A stretch of 64,000 nt of DNA. Source: Coxiellaceae bacterium (GTDB lineage Bacteria; Pseudomonadota; Gammaproteobacteria; UBA9339). The stretch lies in NCBI GenBank assembly GCA_031263815.1, contig JAISFD010000016.1, forward strand, positions 1 through 64,000. Reading direction: 5' to 3'. Positions within the stretch are counted from its first letter, which is position 1, and each line of letters begins with the position of its first letter. The notes below the pieces were generated by a model. That model was not told the origin of the DNA and did not search any database. It saw only the letters and a program-made list of their open reading frames with translations. The position numbers were made by a program, and so were the translations under genes. Positions 41,187 to 53,928 of the stretch are shown here, in pieces.

Positions 41187-41753
41187 TTATTGTATTTCGG
41201 CAATTAATTTTTTTGTTAGTTTTGTTGGTAAACCTTTGATGCTGTCTCGATCCCCCTTGATTTTTAGTACATATTTTTTCAGAAGAGGAGCATCAATAGA
41301 AAATCCCCCAGCCCAATGTAAAACCCTTTCTTTTGTGACTATCTTTGTAATTATATTTTTAGGGATAGGGGCAAACCAAACCTGAGCAATGTCAACACCT
41401 ACCTTTTGTTTTTTGTTAGCAGTATTAGTAACCACAACTGCTGTAATAGTTTTTGCAGAGAATTTCGAATACATTCGTAGAAATTTTTTTGCTTCGTTTT
41501 TATCTTTAGGTTTCTCTAGAATTTTATTGTTACATACCACTATTTCATCTGCAGTGATTAAAGTTGCGGGTTTTTTGATTTTGGGTAGGAGAGCAGATGC
41601 TTTAGCGTAAGCAAGATCTAACACCAGTTTTTTAGGGGTTTTATGGCGGATTGATTTTTCATCTATATTTGGATCCATTACTAAAAATTTATATCCTATT
41701 TGTTTAAGGATTTTCTTGCGGTCTCGTGATTGTGAACCTAGAATAATTTGCAT
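41187..41753 (-). CDS. Maf-family nucleoside triphosphate pyrophosphatase
   Basis: IILGSQSRDRKKILKQIGYKF, ITADEIVVCNNKILEKPK. Confidence 0.88.
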   Translation of the reverse strand: MQIILGSQSRDRKKILKQIGYKFLVMDPNIDEKSIRHKTPKKLVLDLAYAKASALLPKIKKPATLITADEIVVCNNKILEKPKDKNEAKKFLRMYSKFSAKTITAVVVTNTANKKQKVGVDIAQVWFAPIPKNIITKIVTKERVLHWAGGFSIDAPLLKKYVLKIKGDRDSIKGLPTKLTKKLIAEIQ

Positions 41754-41772
41754 AATTTAATTGTTGGAAAAA

Positions 41773-41845
<73 letters not shown>

Positions 41846-42003
41846 TCCTAAGTAAATACAAATTTCAGATTTCAATATTTTACATAAAAATCGCTGAAAC
41901 CAATAGTGATTTGTTATTCATCCAATAATTTGGATTTTAATTAAATATTTTTTACTTTGAAATCTTCTCTTTTTCTTAGAAACTGTTATTTTATACATTA
42001 TTT

Positions 42004-45000
42004 ATGAAGTTAAGAAAAATAAAATTATCAGGTTTTAAATCATTTGTTGACCTTACCTCATTACATTTACAGAGTAATTTGATTGGGATAGTTGGACCTA
42101 ATGGGTGTGGTAAATCCAATATTACTGATGCAGTACGTTGGGTTATGGGTGAGATTTCGGCTAAGCAGCTGAGGGGCGAATCGATGCATGATGTTATTTT
42201 CAACGGTTCATCAACACGTAAACCGGTTGGACAAGCAGTAGCTGAACTAGTTTTTGATAATAGTGATGCTAGTCTTGGTGGTGAATATGCTGGTTATAAT
42301 GAGATTGCAATTCGCCGTGAAGTTAATCGAGATGGTTTTTCTGATTATTTTCTTAATAATACAACTTGTCGACGTAAAGATATCACTAATATCTTTCTTG
42401 GTACTGGTTTAGGGCCAGATAGTTATGCACTTATTGAACAGGGGACAATTTCTAAATTTATTGAAGCAAAGACTAATGAATTACGGGTATTTATTGAGGA
42501 GGCGGCTGGGATCTCAAAGTATAAAGAACGTCGTCGTGAGACGGAAAATCGTATAAAGAATACAAAAGAAAATTTGTTTAGATTCAATGATATACTTGAT
42601 GAAATTGATAAACAACTTAAACATCTAAAATCACAAGCTAATGCTGCTGAAAGATATCGAAAATTAAAACAAGAGGAGCGTTTAACTAAAGCTGAGCTAC
42701 ATACTTTACATTGGCGTGAGATTAATAAAAAATTACAGAAGCAGGAGGCTGTTATTAAAAATGAAGAAGCTAATCTTGAAAATGGAATTACCGAGTTTCA
42801 TGTTTTGAGTGCAAAAATTGCAACTTTACGTGAAGAACACAATAGTGTTATAGAAAAATTTAATGAGATTCAGGCAAATTACTATCGAATCGGTGGAAAT
42901 GTTGCACATCTTGAGCAGCAGATTGAACATACTAAAGAACGGCAAGAACAATTAACTAAAGATCTAGCTCAGATTAATCAGACTTGGCAGGAGGCACTTG
43001 CTCATCAAACAGCTGATAAAAACCGGCTTGAATTACTTACGGCGGAAAAATCTAAAATTACCTCAGAAATTGAAGAGGCTGAAACTACATTAGTGCAAGC
43101 TAAGCAAAAGCTGCAAGCGGCGGAAGAACGAGCAAAGATATGGCAGAAGAGCTGGGATAATTTTAATCTTGATAATTCTAGAATTTTACAAGCTCTTCAG
43201 GTTGAGGAAACAAAGATTGGCCATTTGGAAGCAAATATTGCTAGTGCGATAAACAATCTAGAAAAATTTAAAACTGAATTAGCAAATTTAAATTTTCAGG
43301 CTTTACATGCGGATATTAATGATATTAATAAATTGCTGCAGAATTTACAGGATAAGCAAGAGAAATTTCGTACAAGTGGAGTAGAAAAAAAACAGCAGAT
43401 TGTTTTAGCAAGGGAAGCCGTAACTAAGCTCGCAAGCACACTTGACCAAACACGGAATAAATTGCAGACCTTGATTGGTCGTAAATCATCTTTGGAGGCG
43501 TTGCAACAAGCAGCATTAGGTAAAAATGATCCTGTATTATTTGCGTGGTTAAAACAGTGTAATCTTGAACAAAAATCTAGGTTAGCTCAAGAGTTGCAAG
43601 TAGTCTCTGGTTGGGAAACTGCGGTAGAAACCGTACTTGGTGTTTATCTTGAAGCGGTTTGTGTTGATGACATGACTAGTATTATGCCTGCGGTTAAAAA
43701 CTTAACTCGCGGTAACTTAGTTTTATTAGATAAATTGTCGCAAGTCCAACAGAACCATCGGCTTAATCTTGCTACTTTGGCTAGTAAAATAAACTCTCCT
43801 TTGTCTCTTGGTGGTTTGTTATCTGGTATTTATGTTACTGAAGATATTAATGAAGCCTTAGAGGTGCGAGCGCAACTTAACCATGAAGAATCCATCATCA
43901 CAAGAAGTGGTATTTGGTTGGGTTTGGGGTGGCTACGCGTTGCTTATGATGTTAATCCCAAGATCGGGATTTTGCAACGTGAGCGCGAGTTGCAAAATCT
44001 TTATGCTCATATTACTGAGATACAAAATGCTTGTACTAAAGAAGAGCAAGAATTAACTAATCAACAAAATATACTAGTTGTTTTAGAAGAGGAGTACCAG
44101 GGGTTACAGCACAAGTTACATGATTTAATGACAGAATATAGTAATGCCCAGAGCCAGGTTACCGCTAAAAAGATTAATTTACAATATGTTGAAAAGCGCG
44201 TACTGGTATTGAAGCAAGAGATTGCTGGAGAAGAAAATAATTTAGCGACTTTACGTGAACAGTTGGCTAGAGCTTTGCAAGATAAGGATAACACTATTAA
44301 ACAAAAAGCTATTTATGGACTCAAGCATCAAGAGTTAGTTCGTGATCAAGATGAGATACAGCAACTTTTAGAAGCTGCGCGCGAGCAAGCGCAAAAGTCG
44401 CAAGAAAATGTAACTGATTTTACTTTACGTCGCCAAGTACTCCAAACTCAGTTAGATTACTTAATTCAGAATTTAAATCGGGTTAATGACCGTTTAACGA
44501 GTTTGCAAGAGCGTCAACTTACCATTGAAAAATCTTTGGCAGAAGCTAAACATCCTTTAGATGAGTTAGCAAAAGAGTTACAGCTAGAATTAGAACAGCG
44601 TTTGGTGGAAGAAAATAATTTAACTGAAGCTAAGCACAAAACTGCTAGGGTAGAACAAGAGTTACGTGGTTTAGAGCAAAAACATGCTGCATTTCAAGAA
44701 GCTAACGAAAAAATTAGAATATTATTAGAAAAGGCCCGTACTGAGCGGGAAGGGTTACAAGTTCGAAGAACTACTTATCAAGAACAAATTATAGAATTGG
44801 AGTTAAAATTAGAGGAGGTAAATGCTGCCTTGCCTGAAAATGCGGGGATTTCTGAGTGGGAAGAAAAATTAGCAACTCTTTCATCTCGCATTGAGCGTTT
44901 AGGTTTAGTCAATCTTACTGCTATTGACGAATTTGAGAAGCTTAAGGAGCGTAAAAATTATTTGGATGCACAAAACCAAGATTTAGTTAGTGCTTTAAAT

Positions 45001-45522
45001 ACCTTAGAGGAGGTAATTCGTAAGATAGATCATGATACTAAAGAGCGATTTAAAGAGGCTTATAATAATATTAATCTAAAATTCCAGGATTTATTCCCTA
45101 AGATCTTTAATGGTGGTAAGGCATATTTAGAGCAAACAGCAGATAACTTACTAGAAACTGGTATATTAATTATGGCACAACCGCCGGGGAAAAAGAATTC
45201 GAGTATTCATCTTTTATCTGGTGGTGAAAAGGCTTTGACAGCGATCGCTTTGATTTTTGCTATCTTTCATTTAAATCCTGCACCATTTTGTATCCTTGAT
45301 GAGGTGGATGCGCCTTTAGATGATGTAAATGTTTTACGTTTTTGTACTTTAGTTAAAGAAATGGCTAAGAGTATTCAATTTATTTTTATTACCCACAATA
45401 AATTAACCATGGAGATAGCTTCCCAATTAATTGGGGTTACCATGCAGGAACCAGGTGTATCGAGAATCGTGACAGTTGATATTGATACTACTATCTCTTT
45501 GGCTGAGAGTAAGAAGCAATAG
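42004..45522 (+). CDS. smc: Chromosome segregation protein SMC
   Basis: GFKSFVDLT, GIVGPNGCGKSNITDAVRWVMGE, hinge, LSGGEKALTAIALIFAIF. Confidence 0.98.
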   Translation: MKLRKIKLSGFKSFVDLTSLHLQSNLIGIVGPNGCGKSNITDAVRWVMGEISAKQLRGESMHDVIFNGSSTRKPVGQAVAELVFDNSDASLGGEYAGYNEIAIRREVNRDGFSDYFLNNTTCRRKDITNIFLGTGLGPDSYALIEQGTISKFIEAKTNELRVFIEEAAGISKYKERRRETENRIKNTKENLFRFNDILDEIDKQLKHLKSQANAAERYRKLKQEERLTKAELHTLHWREINKKLQKQEAVIKNEEANLENGITEFHVLSAKIATLREEHNSVIEKFNEIQANYYRIGGNVAHLEQQIEHTKERQEQLTKDLAQINQTWQEALAHQTADKNRLELLTAEKSKITSEIEEAETTLVQAKQKLQAAEERAKIWQKSWDNFNLDNSRILQALQVEETKIGHLEANIASAINNLEKFKTELANLNFQALHADINDINKLLQNLQDKQEKFRTSGVEKKQQIVLAREAVTKLASTLDQTRNKLQTLIGRKSSLEALQQAALGKNDPVLFAWLKQCNLEQKSRLAQELQVVSGWETAVETVLGVYLEAVCVDDMTSIMPAVKNLTRGNLVLLDKLSQVQQNHRLNLATLASKINSPLSLGGLLSGIYVTEDINEALEVRAQLNHEESIITRSGIWLGLGWLRVAYDVNPKIGILQRERELQNLYAHITEIQNACTKEEQELTNQQNILVVLEEEYQGLQHKLHDLMTEYSNAQSQVTAKKINLQYVEKRVLVLKQEIAGEENNLATLREQLARALQDKDNTIKQKAIYGLKHQELVRDQDEIQQLLEAAREQAQKSQENVTDFTLRRQVLQTQLDYLIQNLNRVNDRLTSLQERQLTIEKSLAEAKHPLDELAKELQLELEQRLVEENNLTEAKHKTARVEQELRGLEQKHAAFQEANEKIRILLEKARTEREGLQVRRTTYQEQIIELELKLEEVNAALPENAGISEWEEKLATLSSRIERLGLVNLTAIDEFEKLKERKNYLDAQNQDLVSALNTLEEVIRKIDHDTKERFKEAYNNINLKFQDLFPKIFNGGKAYLEQTADNLLETGILIMAQPPGKKNSSIHLLSGGEKALTAIALIFAIFHLNPAPFCILDEVDAPLDDVNVLRFCTLVKEMAKSIQFIFITHNKLTMEIASQLIGVTMQEPGVSRIVTVDIDTTISLAESKKQ

Positions 45523-45569
45523 TGGCAAAATTCGCCAGTATTAATTATATTTAAGTAGCGTAATTTTAT

Positions 45570-46220
45570 TTGGAGATAGGAGATAGTGGAATGTTATCAC
45601 TACTTTTTTATCTAATTATAATTTTAGTTTTAGCTGCAGTGATGTTTATATTGTATTATAAACGGAAGCAGGCAAGAAATTATCGCATGAGGAAGCCAAC
45701 CCATTTAGTTAATTTTGGTCCGCCACCTATTGCTCAAGGACATAAATCAGAGGGACATAAACAATCTTCTTATGATCCTAATCTTGTAGTTTTACAGCTC
45801 AGTGCTTTTCCAGGCCGACCTTATATGGGTTATGAGTTGCATCAAGCTTTGTTATCTGCAGGATTACGTTTGGGTGATAAAAATATTTTTCATCGCTATG
45901 CTGATAATGATGATCGTAAGATATTATTTAGTCTTGCTGCAGCTACTCCTGATGGTTCATTTGCTATAGAAAATATGGGGTTATTTAAGTGCCAGGGGTT
46001 ATTTTTATTTATGCGCTTAAATCCCAAACGAAAACTAATGAGTAGTTTCGATCTCATGCTTGATACTGCCCGCCAACTAACCGAAGAATTAGGTGGCGAG
46101 ATTTATGATGATTTATGTCAATTTGTTAATGCTAATGTCATTAAACGACTACGAGAAAAAATTTGTTTGGTCGAAACTGATAACTTATATGCCACCGATT
46201 TACTGGATAATCTTGATTGA
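45570..46220 (+). CDS. zipA: Cell division protein ZipA
   Basis: N-terminal TM, C-terminal ZipA FtsZ-binding domain (VVLQLSAFPGRPYMGYELHQALLSAGLRLGDKNIFHR); between smc and ligA. Confidence 0.88.
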   Translation: MEIGDSGMLSLLFYLIIILVLAAVMFILYYKRKQARNYRMRKPTHLVNFGPPPIAQGHKSEGHKQSSYDPNLVVLQLSAFPGRPYMGYELHQALLSAGLRLGDKNIFHRYADNDDRKILFSLAAATPDGSFAIENMGLFKCQGLFLFMRLNPKRKLMSSFDLMLDTARQLTEELGGEIYDDLCQFVNANVIKRLREKICLVETDNLYATDLLDNLD

Positions 46221-48239
<2,019 letters not shown>

Positions 48240-48272
48240 TTGGTATTGCACTCAAAAGTGCAGGAATAGACA

Positions 48273-49482
48273 ATGGAAATACAATTTTTAGGTGCTACTA
48301 AAACTGTTACTGGTTCTAAATATTTATTAAAAGCTGATAAAAAAGTTTTAGTTGATTGTGGTTTATTTCAAGGTTTAAAAGAGTTGCGTTTACGTAATTG
48401 GAGTAGTTTGCCAGTTATTCCATCCTCTATTGATGCTGTAGTTCTTACTCATGCTCATTTAGATCATACTGGCTATTTACCTCTTTTGGTAAAAAATGGA
48501 TTCCGAGGCAAGATTTATGCTACTAACCTTACCATTGAATTATGTAAGGTATTACTTTTGGATAGTGGATATTTACAAGAAGAGGAAGCTAATCGTGCTA
48601 ATCGCTCGGGATATTTTAAACATAAGCCTGCTTTACCGCTTTATATACGTACTGATGCTGAAGCAGTATTTCCCTATTTTCAGCCCATATCTTTCCACAA
48701 AAATTTTTTTGTTGGTGATTTAAGTTTTTATTTTAATCGTGCAGGACATATTTTTGGAGCAGCGAGTTTGCTGGTTAAACATAAAAATATTGCTATTTTA
48801 TTGTCCGGAGATTTAGGAAGAGCTTACGATCCTTGTGTTTTACCACCTGAAGATATTCCTAATGCCGATTATTTGATTATTGAATCAACATATGGAGACC
48901 GTTTGCATGAAAGTATTGATCCTGAAGAAAACTTAGAGAAGATAATTAAAGATACTGCTGAGCGTGGTGGAACCTTGATTATTCCAGCCTTTGCTGTTGG
49001 CAGAACTCAAATGCTTATGTATTACATTTATCGCTTAAAACAAGCAGGGAAGATTCCTAATATCCCTGTCTTTTTAGATAGTCCTATGGCTCAAGATATA
49101 ACTGACATTATGTTAAAGAATGCTGAAGAACATGTGTTAGCACATGAAATGTATACTGAGATATCTAAAGGGGTTCGTTTATATGTTTCCTAAAATTATT
49201 ATTTCTGTAAGTGGTATGGCTACTGGTGGTCGGGTATTACATCATATTAAAGCATTTGCGGCAGATCAGCGTAATGTAATTTTATTTACTGGCTATCAAG
49301 CAGCTGGTACAAGAGGTGAGGCCTTATTACAAGGACGAAAAGAGATCAAAATATTTGGTAGTTTGGTTACAGTTAATGCTGAAGTATTGGTATTAAATAA
49401 TGTTTCAGCTCATGCTGATTATCAGGAGATCATTAATTGGTCATGTATTGTTCCAGAGTATTTACAAGTAGCCACCCTTTGA
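48273..49482 (+). pseudogene. Metallo-beta-lactamase/beta-CASP RNA exonuclease, frameshifted with internal deletion
   Basis: Frame 1: GATKTVTGSKYLL...THAHLDHTGYLPLL...LDSPMAQDITD...SKGVRLYVS*; frame 2 resumes MFPKIIISVSGMATGGRVLHHIKAF...NVSAHADYQEIINW then is truncated. Confidence 0.85.
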
Positions 49483-50414
49483 AAAACCACTTAACCATAA
49501 AGAGAAGAAAAAAGAAAACTCGCGCATTAAATACTATTGGTGATTTTATTCATTTTGCCGCCCAACAATTTAGCCGTAAGAAAGCCTATTTTGGTCATGG
49601 TACTGATAATCCTTGGGATGAAGCAGTTTATTTAGTTTTGTCTTTTTTACATTTACCTTTAAATAGTAATAAGACGATTTTATGTAGAAAACTTAAAGAT
49701 GATGAGAAACAAACAATATTAGCGGGAATTAAAACTCGGGTCGACAAACGATTACCTGTTGCATATTTAACCAAAGAAGCTTGGTTTATGGGTCTCTCCT
49801 TTTATGTTGATGAGAATGTACTTATTCCTCGATCCCCTTTGGGTGAACTTATCGCTAAACGTTTTACACCATGGATAAAGCCTGAAAAAGTGCTCCGAAT
49901 TTTAGATATTGGAACAGGAAGTGGATGTATCGCTATTAGTTTGGCTCTTGTTTTTCCTCGAGCTAAAATTGATGCTGTTGATATTTCATCTCAAGCATTA
50001 AAGATAGCGGCAATCAATTGTACTCGGTATAAAGTAACTAATAGGGCGAGACTTTTGCAGTCGGATTTATTTGCAAAGCTTCGAGATCAGAAGTATGATA
50101 TCATCATTAGTAATCCTCCATATGTAAGTCTGAAGGAAATAAAGAACTTGCCCAAGGAATATACTTATGAGCCTAGACTAGCTTTATTTGGGGGGGGAAA
50201 TGGTTGTGAAATCATAACGAGAATTATTAAGGACGCATCGCAGCATTTAACACCTCAAGGTATTTTAGTAGTAGAGGTGGGTAGTAGTGCAGCTAAAATT
50301 ATGAGAATATATAAATATCTTCCATTTGTATGGTTAGAGTTTGAACATGGGGTAGGTGAAGTTTTTCTGTTAACTAAAAGAATTGGTAAATCTTATGCGA
50401 GTACTTGTTATTAG
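49479..50414 (+). CDS. prmB: Ribosomal protein L3 N5-glutamine methyltransferase PrmB
   Basis: TIGDFIHFAAQQF...YFGHGTDNPWDEAVYLVL, LDIGTGSGCIAI, IISNPPYVSLKEIKNLPKEYTYEPRLALFGG; TTG start at 49479 suggested. Confidence 0.92.
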   Translation: MKNHLTIKRRKKKTRALNTIGDFIHFAAQQFSRKKAYFGHGTDNPWDEAVYLVLSFLHLPLNSNKTILCRKLKDDEKQTILAGIKTRVDKRLPVAYLTKEAWFMGLSFYVDENVLIPRSPLGELIAKRFTPWIKPEKVLRILDIGTGSGCIAISLALVFPRAKIDAVDISSQALKIAAINCTRYKVTNRARLLQSDLFAKLRDQKYDIIISNPPYVSLKEIKNLPKEYTYEPRLALFGGGNGCEIITRIIKDASQHLTPQGILVVEVGSSAAKIMRIYKYLPFVWLEFEHGVGEVFLLTKRIGKSYASTCY

Positions 50415-50988
50415 TTTATTTATTTTAATATTATTTTTTAATAGTATAGTTTACGGCGAAACGGAACCCATTTCTCCAGAAACAGTAACTAGTGTAAGTG
50501 TGACTACACCAGTAGTAGAGAATTCAGTATTGCTTACGGCCCAAGAATTGACTAGTCGTTTGATAAGCCTAGAAGCCCAAATTGCTGAAATGAATGAACG
50601 TATTAGTGCAATAGAAAGTAATAAGTTAGAACAACAAGATAATAAGGATTTCTTAAGTGCAATATTACAATTCTTCAAACAGTATAAACAGTATATGGAT
50701 GCTATTTTAACAGGTGGTGTAGCAATAGTTATTTTATTTTTATTAGTACATGTTATAGCTTCTAGGAGTAGAAAATCCGGTATTGTTAAATATCCTGAGG
50801 AGAGTAACTATAATTTGCTGGAAGATCAAGGTGGTATTGTAGCTAAATTGAATCTAGCTCGTGCTTATGTAGAAATGGGGCATGAAAGTAAAGCTGAGTC
50901 TATGCTTTACGAAGTATTGTCTCAGGGGAATGAAGCTGAACAAGATGAAGCTAAAATGTTATTAGAGAAAATTAAAAACGCAGGTTAA
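50395..50988 (+). CDS. Short FimV C-terminal-domain (TPR) membrane protein
   Basis: Signal/TM plus C-terminal AKLNLARAYVEMGHESKAESMLYEVLSQGNEAEQDEAKMLLEKI; directly upstream of truA. Confidence 0.78.
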   Translation: MRVLVISLFILILFFNSIVYGETEPISPETVTSVSVTTPVVENSVLLTAQELTSRLISLEAQIAEMNERISAIESNKLEQQDNKDFLSAILQFFKQYKQYMDAILTGGVAIVILFLLVHVIASRSRKSGIVKYPEESNYNLLEDQGGIVAKLNLARAYVEMGHESKAESMLYEVLSQGNEAEQDEAKMLLEKIKNAG

Positions 50989-51007
50989 ATTTACCTACTT
51001 ACCATAG

Positions 51008-51745
51008 GTGTGTATGCGCATAGCTCTGGGTATTGAATATGACGGAACAAATTACCATGGCTGGCAACGACAACTTAATTTAGTTACTCTCCAAGAAAAA
51101 GTTGAAGAAGCTCTTAGTCGAATTGCAGCGGAAAAAGTTACGATTGCTTGTGCTGGAAGGACCGACGCGGGAGTTCATGCTTTTGGTCAAGTAGTACATT
51201 TTGATACTAAAGCTGAGCGGTCTGATCAAGCTTGGATTTTGGGTACTAATAGTAATTTACCTACTGATATTCGTATTCTTTGGGCGCGTCATATGTCGCA
51301 AGATTTTCATGCACGTTATAGTGCTACTTCTCGTTGTTACCGTTATATAATTTATAATAATAAGGTTGCTTCAGCGCTTTTGCGTCATCGTACTATGTGG
51401 TGCCCCTATAAGCTAAATGAGAAGCTAATGCGCGAAGCTGGAAGATATTTACTTGGTGAACATGATTTTTCTTCATTTCGTGGGAGTGGTTGTCAATCAA
51501 GAAGTGTTATGCGTAATGTAACTTTGCTTGAAGTAACTCGTGGAGGAGCAGCAATAAATATTGATATTCAGGCCAATGCTTTTTTACTACATATGGTGCG
51601 TAATATTGTGGGAGTATTACTTAAAATTGGAATAGGTGAGCATCCTCCCTTTTGGGTCAAAGAAGTTTTAGATGCACGTAATCGTACATCAGCTGCGGTT
51701 ACAGTTCCTGCTGCTGGGTTATATTTAGTCAAAGTTGAATATTAA
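51008..51745 (+). CDS. truA: tRNA pseudouridine(38-40) synthase TruA
   Basis: IALGIEYDGTNYHGWQRQ, CAGRTDAGVHAFGQVVHFDT. Confidence 0.97.
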   Translation: MCMRIALGIEYDGTNYHGWQRQLNLVTLQEKVEEALSRIAAEKVTIACAGRTDAGVHAFGQVVHFDTKAERSDQAWILGTNSNLPTDIRILWARHMSQDFHARYSATSRCYRYIIYNNKVASALLRHRTMWCPYKLNEKLMREAGRYLLGEHDFSSFRGSGCQSRSVMRNVTLLEVTRGGAAINIDIQANAFLLHMVRNIVGVLLKIGIGEHPPFWVKEVLDARNRTSAAVTVPAAGLYLVKVEY

Positions 51746-51812
51746 TGACCAATAGCTAAGATTGAAAAATCTGGTACGATCGAAAAATTAATTTTGTAAA
51801 GAGTAGAGATTT

Positions 51813-53873
51813 ATGCTGAGTCTTCATGATTTCAATATCCATGCGGTGGCAAATTTTTTTAGTGCGCATCCCCATAGCTTTGCTATTTTTGTTTATTTTA
51901 TAGTTTTTGCTGAAGCGATGGCTGTAATCGGTGCTATTGTACCTGGTGCTATTATTATGCCGGCGATTGGATTTTTGATTGGTTCAGCTATAGTACCAGC
52001 TGGCAGTACTTTTATATGGGTAATTTTAGGGGCAATTACCGGTGATTGTTTAAGCTATTTTATTGGGGTTTATTTTCAGAATCGTATACATAAAATATGG
52101 CCATTTACTAGATGGCCTAATTTACTGAGTCAGAGTGAAGCTTTCTTTCATGATCATGGTGGCAAAAGTGTATTTATTGGGCGCTTTGTTGGTCCAACGC
52201 GTGCCATGATACCGATGATTGCTGGTATGCTAAAAATGCCATTTATTAAATTTATATTAGTGGCATTGCCATCAGCCACTATTTGGGCACTGGGTTATAT
52301 AGTACCTGGAATATTATTAGGTGCTTTGTCGTTAGAATTACCACCAAAAGTGGCAGCCATGTTTACTTTTGGTGTTTTATTAGCTGCTATTGTTTTGTGG
52401 ATAGTGGTGTGGCTTATTCAGCTCTTTTTTAGAGGAACTTGGAAGTTGATAGATTATTATATTAAGTGTATTTGGAAATATTGTATAAAGCATAAACCGT
52501 TATTCTGGGTAACAAAATTATTATCTGATCCTAAAGAACCTGATAATCATCAACAATTAACTTTATTGATAGGTACTATTTTTTCTTTTCTTTTATTTCT
52601 GTTGATTCTTTACCAAGTACTAACTGTGGGACTTTTTGTTAATTTTGCTCGTTCAATTTACTATTTACTAAGAAGTATTCGCTCGGAGGTATTGGATCAT
52701 ATTTTTGTATTGATTACTTTATTTGGTGATTTACCCTTCTTGTTAGTTACATCAGGAGTTATTTTTTTGTGGTTACAGTGGAAAAAATATAAATATACCG
52801 CGTTTCATTGGTTAGGTATTATAGTTCTTAGTGGAGCTGTAATTAGTAGTATGAAGCTTTTTATGTATTCACCAAGACCGGGAGATATTTTGTATGATGT
52901 TTATGCCTCTTCGTTTCCTAGTGCTCATGTGGTTTTAGGAATAGCATTATATGGTTTTTTAGCGGTGATCATTGCTCGTGAGTTAAAAGATTCTAAACGA
53001 TATTTGGTTTATATAATTACTAGTGTTTTTTTGGCAAGCCTAGCTTTCTCGCGGATTTATTTAGGTGCTCACTGGTTGATTGATATTTTCGGTGGTATTT
53101 TTTTAGGTTTAACTATATTGTTGTTAGTTACGATCTCCTATCGTCGACGTCATGTTTTACATTTTCATACAAATAAATTTGTTTTAGTTGTTTGTAGTGT
53201 ATTTGTTATGGTATGGCTTGGATATGGAGTAGCTGGATATAGTAAGAAGATGCAAGAATACAGTTTAGTTTGGCCAACACAAGTTATAAGTTTTAATCGG
53301 TTAGTACGAGAAAACATACCAAAACTTCCTGTATATTGCTTGAATCGTTTTGGCCGCCCAATTGAAGCATTAAATATTATCTACGTTGGTGAGCTTACAA
53401 AGATTGGTAAAGCTTTATCTAAGGAGGGTTGGGAATCCCAGCGAGTTACCCTTGATTTCCAAGGTGTATTAAAGAATTTGTTTACTACGTCGGTAATTCA
53501 TCATTTATCTCTTTTCCCTCAACTTTATCACAATAAGAGAATGGTATTATTATATACCAAAAGTACTGATGTTGATGGTGTGGTGTTAATTTTGCGCTTG
53601 TGGTCATCGGATATTGATCTAAAGGATAGCTCTTTACCTTTGTGGGTTGGTACGGTTGAATATCATAAAGTATTACCATATTCCTTTTCTTTGAAGGCAT
53701 TTAGTAACAAGCATTCATTTGTAGGTGCCACCGATTTTCTAGCGAAAAGTTTAGTAAGAGATTTTTATTTATGGAAGAGAAGCTATTCGGTTGATGAGCA
53801 GCCGTCCGAGATGAAAGACCTTCAATGGGATGGAAAGATGCTAATAATTAAATCTCGGGGCAGAGGGATTTGA
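51813..53873 (+). CDS. Fused DedA / PAP2 phosphatase / LssY-C-terminal-like membrane protein
   Basis: DedA-like N-term (GRFVGPTRAMIPMIAGMLKMP), PAP2 motifs (KLFMYSPRPGD, SSFPSAHVVLG, SRIYLGAHWLIDIFGGI), LssY-like C-term. Confidence 0.88.
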   Translation: MLSLHDFNIHAVANFFSAHPHSFAIFVYFIVFAEAMAVIGAIVPGAIIMPAIGFLIGSAIVPAGSTFIWVILGAITGDCLSYFIGVYFQNRIHKIWPFTRWPNLLSQSEAFFHDHGGKSVFIGRFVGPTRAMIPMIAGMLKMPFIKFILVALPSATIWALGYIVPGILLGALSLELPPKVAAMFTFGVLLAAIVLWIVVWLIQLFFRGTWKLIDYYIKCIWKYCIKHKPLFWVTKLLSDPKEPDNHQQLTLLIGTIFSFLLFLLILYQVLTVGLFVNFARSIYYLLRSIRSEVLDHIFVLITLFGDLPFLLVTSGVIFLWLQWKKYKYTAFHWLGIIVLSGAVISSMKLFMYSPRPGDILYDVYASSFPSAHVVLGIALYGFLAVIIARELKDSKRYLVYIITSVFLASLAFSRIYLGAHWLIDIFGGIFLGLTILLLVTISYRRRHVLHFHTNKFVLVVCSVFVMVWLGYGVAGYSKKMQEYSLVWPTQVISFNRLVRENIPKLPVYCLNRFGRPIEALNIIYVGELTKIGKALSKEGWESQRVTLDFQGVLKNLFTTSVIHHLSLFPQLYHNKRMVLLYTKSTDVDGVVLILRLWSSDIDLKDSSLPLWVGTVEYHKVLPYSFSLKAFSNKHSFVGATDFLAKSLVRDFYLWKRSYSVDEQPSEMKDLQWDGKMLIIKSRGRGI

Positions 53874-53928
53874 ACCCCCGACAGCCTGCTCCCAAAGCAG
53901 GTGCGCTACCAGGCTGCGCTATGCCCCG
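53855..53928 (-). tRNA. tRNA-Pro (TGG)
   Basis: Reverse complement CGGGGCATAGCGCAGCCTGGTAGCGCACCTGCTTTGGGAGCAGGCTGTCGGGGGTTCAAATCCCTCTGCCCCGA; anticodon loop TTTGGGA. Confidence 0.95.
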
